This document shows, piece after piece, positions 60,485-64,000 of a DNA stretch of 64,000 bases. Position 1 is the first letter of the stretch, and every line of letters begins with the position of its first letter. Under the pieces are notes generated by a model that searched no databases, was not told the DNA's origin, and saw only the letters and a program-made list of their open reading frames with translations. This DNA comes from Acanthamoeba sp. SK_2022b (lineage: Eukaryota > Discosea > Longamoebia > Acanthamoebidae), in the NCBI GenBank assembly GCA_027943245.1, contig JANDJZ010001747.1, forward strand, positions 124,001-188,000, read 5' to 3'. The position numbers were made by a program, and so were the translations under genes.

Positions 60485-60510
60485 TAAAACCCGCTGCGGC
60501 GGGTTTTTTA
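60485..60510 (+). terminator. Terminator of the hut operon
   Basis: A stem AAAACCCGC / GGCGGGTTTT with a TGC loop and a T run, 14 bp after the permease stop codon. It overlaps the end of the pseudogene on the other strand. Confidence 0.9.
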
Positions 60511-61222
60511 TTGTGCCAACGCCCGCCCTATATCCCCCTGCAGATCCACGGTGTCGCCGATCGCATATATACCCTGCTGGCCGTAAACCTGCAGTGTTTG
60601 GCGATCGGCCGGTAGTCACCCCTCGCCGTTTTGAATATCGCCCAGATCGGTGTTGCGCACCGCGCTGCCGCAGGTAATCGTCCAGTATCAATGTGGTTTC
60701 AATCGGCGCGATGCCGCACTGGTGGGGTGCATTAGGCGTTTCAGGGAAGGAAACGGTGATAAAGATGCGTCCTTTTTCTATGGTCGCCAGTTTATGCGCC
60801 AACCGCCTGGCGGCCTGATACTGATAGAACTGATCGCTCGCCAGCACCGACCCTTCGATGCGTTTCGGCCAGTGCACGTAGTCTGTGGCAAACACCAGGA
60901 AATCATTAGAATAATGCTTGCCGCTTTGTGTCATTATATATTACCATTTTAAATTGAAAGACTCCGACTTATCAATAATAAACGGTATTTCAGGCCGCAA
61001 AACACTCCGCCGTGAGCACGTGAGCTCCTGCTTGAAAAAGCTAGTGAACGCCACATACATAAAAGTCGGTTTGTAATAATGCAGTGGTGAATACGATACC
61101 ATTAATGACTTAACTTTATTGTTAATAATTTCTTGGTGCAACTTTGCGACCAATACATTGGCCAGTATAATACCACCAGTTCCGTCGCCGGTAATGACGA
61201 CTAGCTGTCGCATTACCCCCAC
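60508..61222 (-). pseudogene. Decayed FAD/NAD(P) oxidoreductase, sulfide:quinone-reductase-like
   Basis: The N-terminal part (61222-60944) starts MGVMRQLVVITGDGTGGI, a nucleotide-binding loop, and includes HYYKPTFMYVAF and LRPEIPFIIDKSES as in sulfide:quinone reductases. An in-frame TAA (60941-60943) stops it. Two codons later the same frame resumes with MTQSGKHYSNDFLVFAT and runs through GRIFITVSFPETPNAPHQCG to LDDYLRQRG. There the frame is lost, and most of the middle of the family is missing. A short C-terminal piece (QQGIYAIGDTVDLQGDIG) follows in another frame after a further TGA. Full-length relatives have about 370-430 residues. Not functional. Confidence 0.82.
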
Positions 61223-61459
61223 CTAGCAGGAAGCGGGAAACTTCAAAGCACCACTATAATTAAATGGCTCAGCGTAACGTCTGGTAACAACACTATTAAC
61301 AGTCTGCAAACCAAAACAAATCAGCAAAATAGATATAAAAAAATAATTTTCATTATAAAAGAGTTTAATTCACAGACATAAAAGGAAAGAACACAACCGC
61401 TGATAAGTATCCCCTCGTGACTGCCTGATTCAAGTGGAACAAAAATGTCCTAAAAAAGA

Positions 61460-61488
61460 AACCCACCACTTAAGTTACAAGGTGGGTT
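61460..61488 (-). terminator. Terminator of the acyltransferase gene
   Basis: Perfect 8-bp stem AACCCACC / GGTGGGTT with a 13-nt loop; AAAAAAG on the left gives a U tract on the minus strand. The rest of 61223-61502 is A+T-rich and shows nothing else. Confidence 0.75.
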
Positions 61489-61502
61489 ATCCAGTTATAC
61501 AC

Positions 61503-62483
61503 TTAACCTACCGAGGGAGCGGCATGTTTAATGGCGGTTAATTTACGCGTAATTATCCTCTCGACAAACTCGTAGAACAGCACTGAGAAAAACACACTCG
61601 CAACCAACGTGCTGACGTTAAACAAGATAGGGTCGTTCATAAACTCGGTATGCTTATAGAGTATTCCTGCGGCGGCAATAATAAAAAGATGAGCCAAATA
61701 AATAGAGTAAGACGCATCCCCCAAATAAGAGAGCGGCCTAACCATACTTTCATTACTTTTTATTTTATCTTCAAGCATAACGAAGCCATTGAACAATACG
61801 GTAGAATACAAACCATAAGTGAGGACACCATCATGAGTGCCATAAAAATAACCGACCAACGCGGCAATCGATGACAAGACAACCAGCGTTAACGATTTTC
61901 CTTTCGTGTAGAAAAGGAATGATAGTACTCCGAGCAAAAACTCTCCCATGTAATGGGTGAAGAAAAATCCAATATAGTAATTTTCATAAGAAAATTTAGA
62001 ACAAGCCCAAACAACCCCAAGTAATACTGAAACAGTCACATATCTATTTGGCGTCAAAAGAGATAGCGAAAAAATGATATAGAAAATGAACTCATATCGC
62101 AATGTCCAAGCCACTTCGAGCAGCATTGATTTTCCTTCAACAGGAAACAACAGATATGAGTTTATGACACCGGGAGGAGCCATAGTGCTATTTACAGATG
62201 ATGGGCTTATAATAAAAACGGCAAGTGCTACTGAAGTTAGAACCCAGTATATTGGGATAATCCGAACAAACCTTTTTTTCATAAAGGAAATAAAATTAAC
62301 TGATTTCCCATGAGTGATATAGGCCATAATGAAACCGGAAATAATGAAGAACAAGTCTACGCCATATTTTCCAACTTCAAAATAATTCCCATTTGTTATA
62401 GCGAGAAAGTCAGACTTTCTGCCAACATGGTACAGCACCACTGCCAACGCGGCTATCGCTCGCAAAAGTTGAATTGAAACCAC
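61503..62483 (-). CDS. Acyltransferase-3 family membrane protein (OafA/ExoZ-like)
   Basis: A 326-residue integral membrane protein with about ten helices. It starts VSIQLLRAIAALAVVLYHVG; the RxxAxxxVxxxH motif with Arg and His carries the acetyl-transfer site. GVDLFFIISGFIM and SYSIYLAHLF are also family signatures. Such enzymes acetylate O-antigen, exopolysaccharide or other surface sugars. The start is GTG at 62483 with GGAG. Base composition is clearly lower in G+C than the neighbours, which points to recent transfer. No glycan genes lie nearby, so the substrate is unknown. Confidence 0.88.
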   Translation of the reverse strand: MVSIQLLRAIAALAVVLYHVGRKSDFLAITNGNYFEVGKYGVDLFFIISGFIMAYITHGKSVNFISFMKKRFVRIIPIYWVLTSVALAVFIISPSSVNSTMAPPGVINSYLLFPVEGKSMLLEVAWTLRYEFIFYIIFSLSLLTPNRYVTVSVLLGVVWACSKFSYENYYIGFFFTHYMGEFLLGVLSFLFYTKGKSLTLVVLSSIAALVGYFYGTHDGVLTYGLYSTVLFNGFVMLEDKIKSNESMVRPLSYLGDASYSIYLAHLFIIAAAGILYKHTEFMNDPILFNVSTLVASVFFSVLFYEFVERIITRKLTAIKHAAPSVG

Positions 62484-62690
62484 CTATACTCCAGTCTGTA
62501 CGAAGACAGTAACATAAAATATGGCCCCGACTCTATACCAGCAGTATTGTAAAAGAAAGTTCAAGTTGAACCAGTACAGGGGGAATTTCCATTTTTCAGA
62601 TAAGCTCTAATCCGTTTGCAACGAATAGATACGTCTAATGCATGTTTTTTGATTGTCAATGTCAAACTTCCGGCATCGTAAACCATAAAA

Positions 62691-62710
62691 AAACCCGCCG
62701 AAGCGGGTTT
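62691..62710 (-). terminator. Terminator of eno
   Basis: Stem AAACCCGC / GCGGGTTT with a CGAA loop and extended A and T runs on both sides. Identical over 20 bp to the tRNA-unit terminator at 12845-12864. Confidence 0.92.
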
Positions 62711-62736
62711 TTATTTAACAACCGAATCGGTCGAAC

Positions 62737-64000
<1,264 letters not shown>

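Overview
The window is about 59-60 % G+C chromosomal DNA from a member of the Enterobacterales. The genus is most likely Serratia, close to S. marcescens. Gene order follows the E. coli aroF - rplS - recA - mutS - rpoS - cys - eno arc, but with features described in S. marcescens: a nucE-nucD-nucC phage-type lysis and activator module under a LexA box, and a chb operon of the form chbBC-bglA-chbRG. The genus call rests on recognised proteins and gene order, not on a database search.

Layout, left to right. 1-3.3 kb: the start of aroF (cut by the left edge) with three TyrR-type boxes, a YdiY-like outer-membrane protein, and the SOS-controlled nucEDC module. 3.3-7.0 kb: rplS-trmD-rimM-rpsP and ffh (minus strand). 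7.1-12.7 kb: ypjD, yfjD/corB, luxS, the sRNA MicA with a sigma-E promoter, gshA, yqaA, yqaB. 12.8-18.9 kb: tRNA-Arg, tRNA-Ser, csrA, alaS, recX, recA (SOS promoter), pncC. 19.1-29.7 kb is an accessory stretch: an MFS transporter with an acidic tail, the chitobiose operon chbBC-bglA-chbR-chbG, and a LysR regulator divergent from an SDR / aldo-keto reductase / secreted beta-propeller cassette.

30-42 kb: mutS converges on rpoS-nlpD-pcm-surE-truD-ispF-ispD-ftsB. A polar amino acid ABC transporter then separates ftsB from ygbE. 42-53.7 kb: sulfate assimilation (cysG-cysD-cysN-cysC, then cysJ-cysI-cysH) with iap between, and queD and queE. 54-60.5 kb: histidine use (an aromatic-acid-type MFS carrier, hutU, hutH and an AAT-family permease), with a HutC-type operator at hutU and a partial one at the carrier gene. 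60.5-62.5 kb: a small low-G+C insert with a decayed sulfide:quinone-reductase-like pseudogene and an acyltransferase-3 membrane protein. The window ends inside eno.

How the genes work together: the cys genes take sulfate through APS, PAPS and sulfite to sulfide, and CysG makes the siroheme that CysI needs. hutH and hutU perform the first two steps of histidine breakdown, with likely dedicated importers. recA and nucEDC share near-identical LexA operators, so DNA damage should switch on both repair and the lysis/activator module. I found no CRISPR array, insertion sequence or intact prophage. I found no wholly new system. The observations most worth checking are the cysteine-triad endolysin NucD, the HutC-type site before the MFS carrier, the chb operon without a IIA gene, and the LysR-linked redox cassette.
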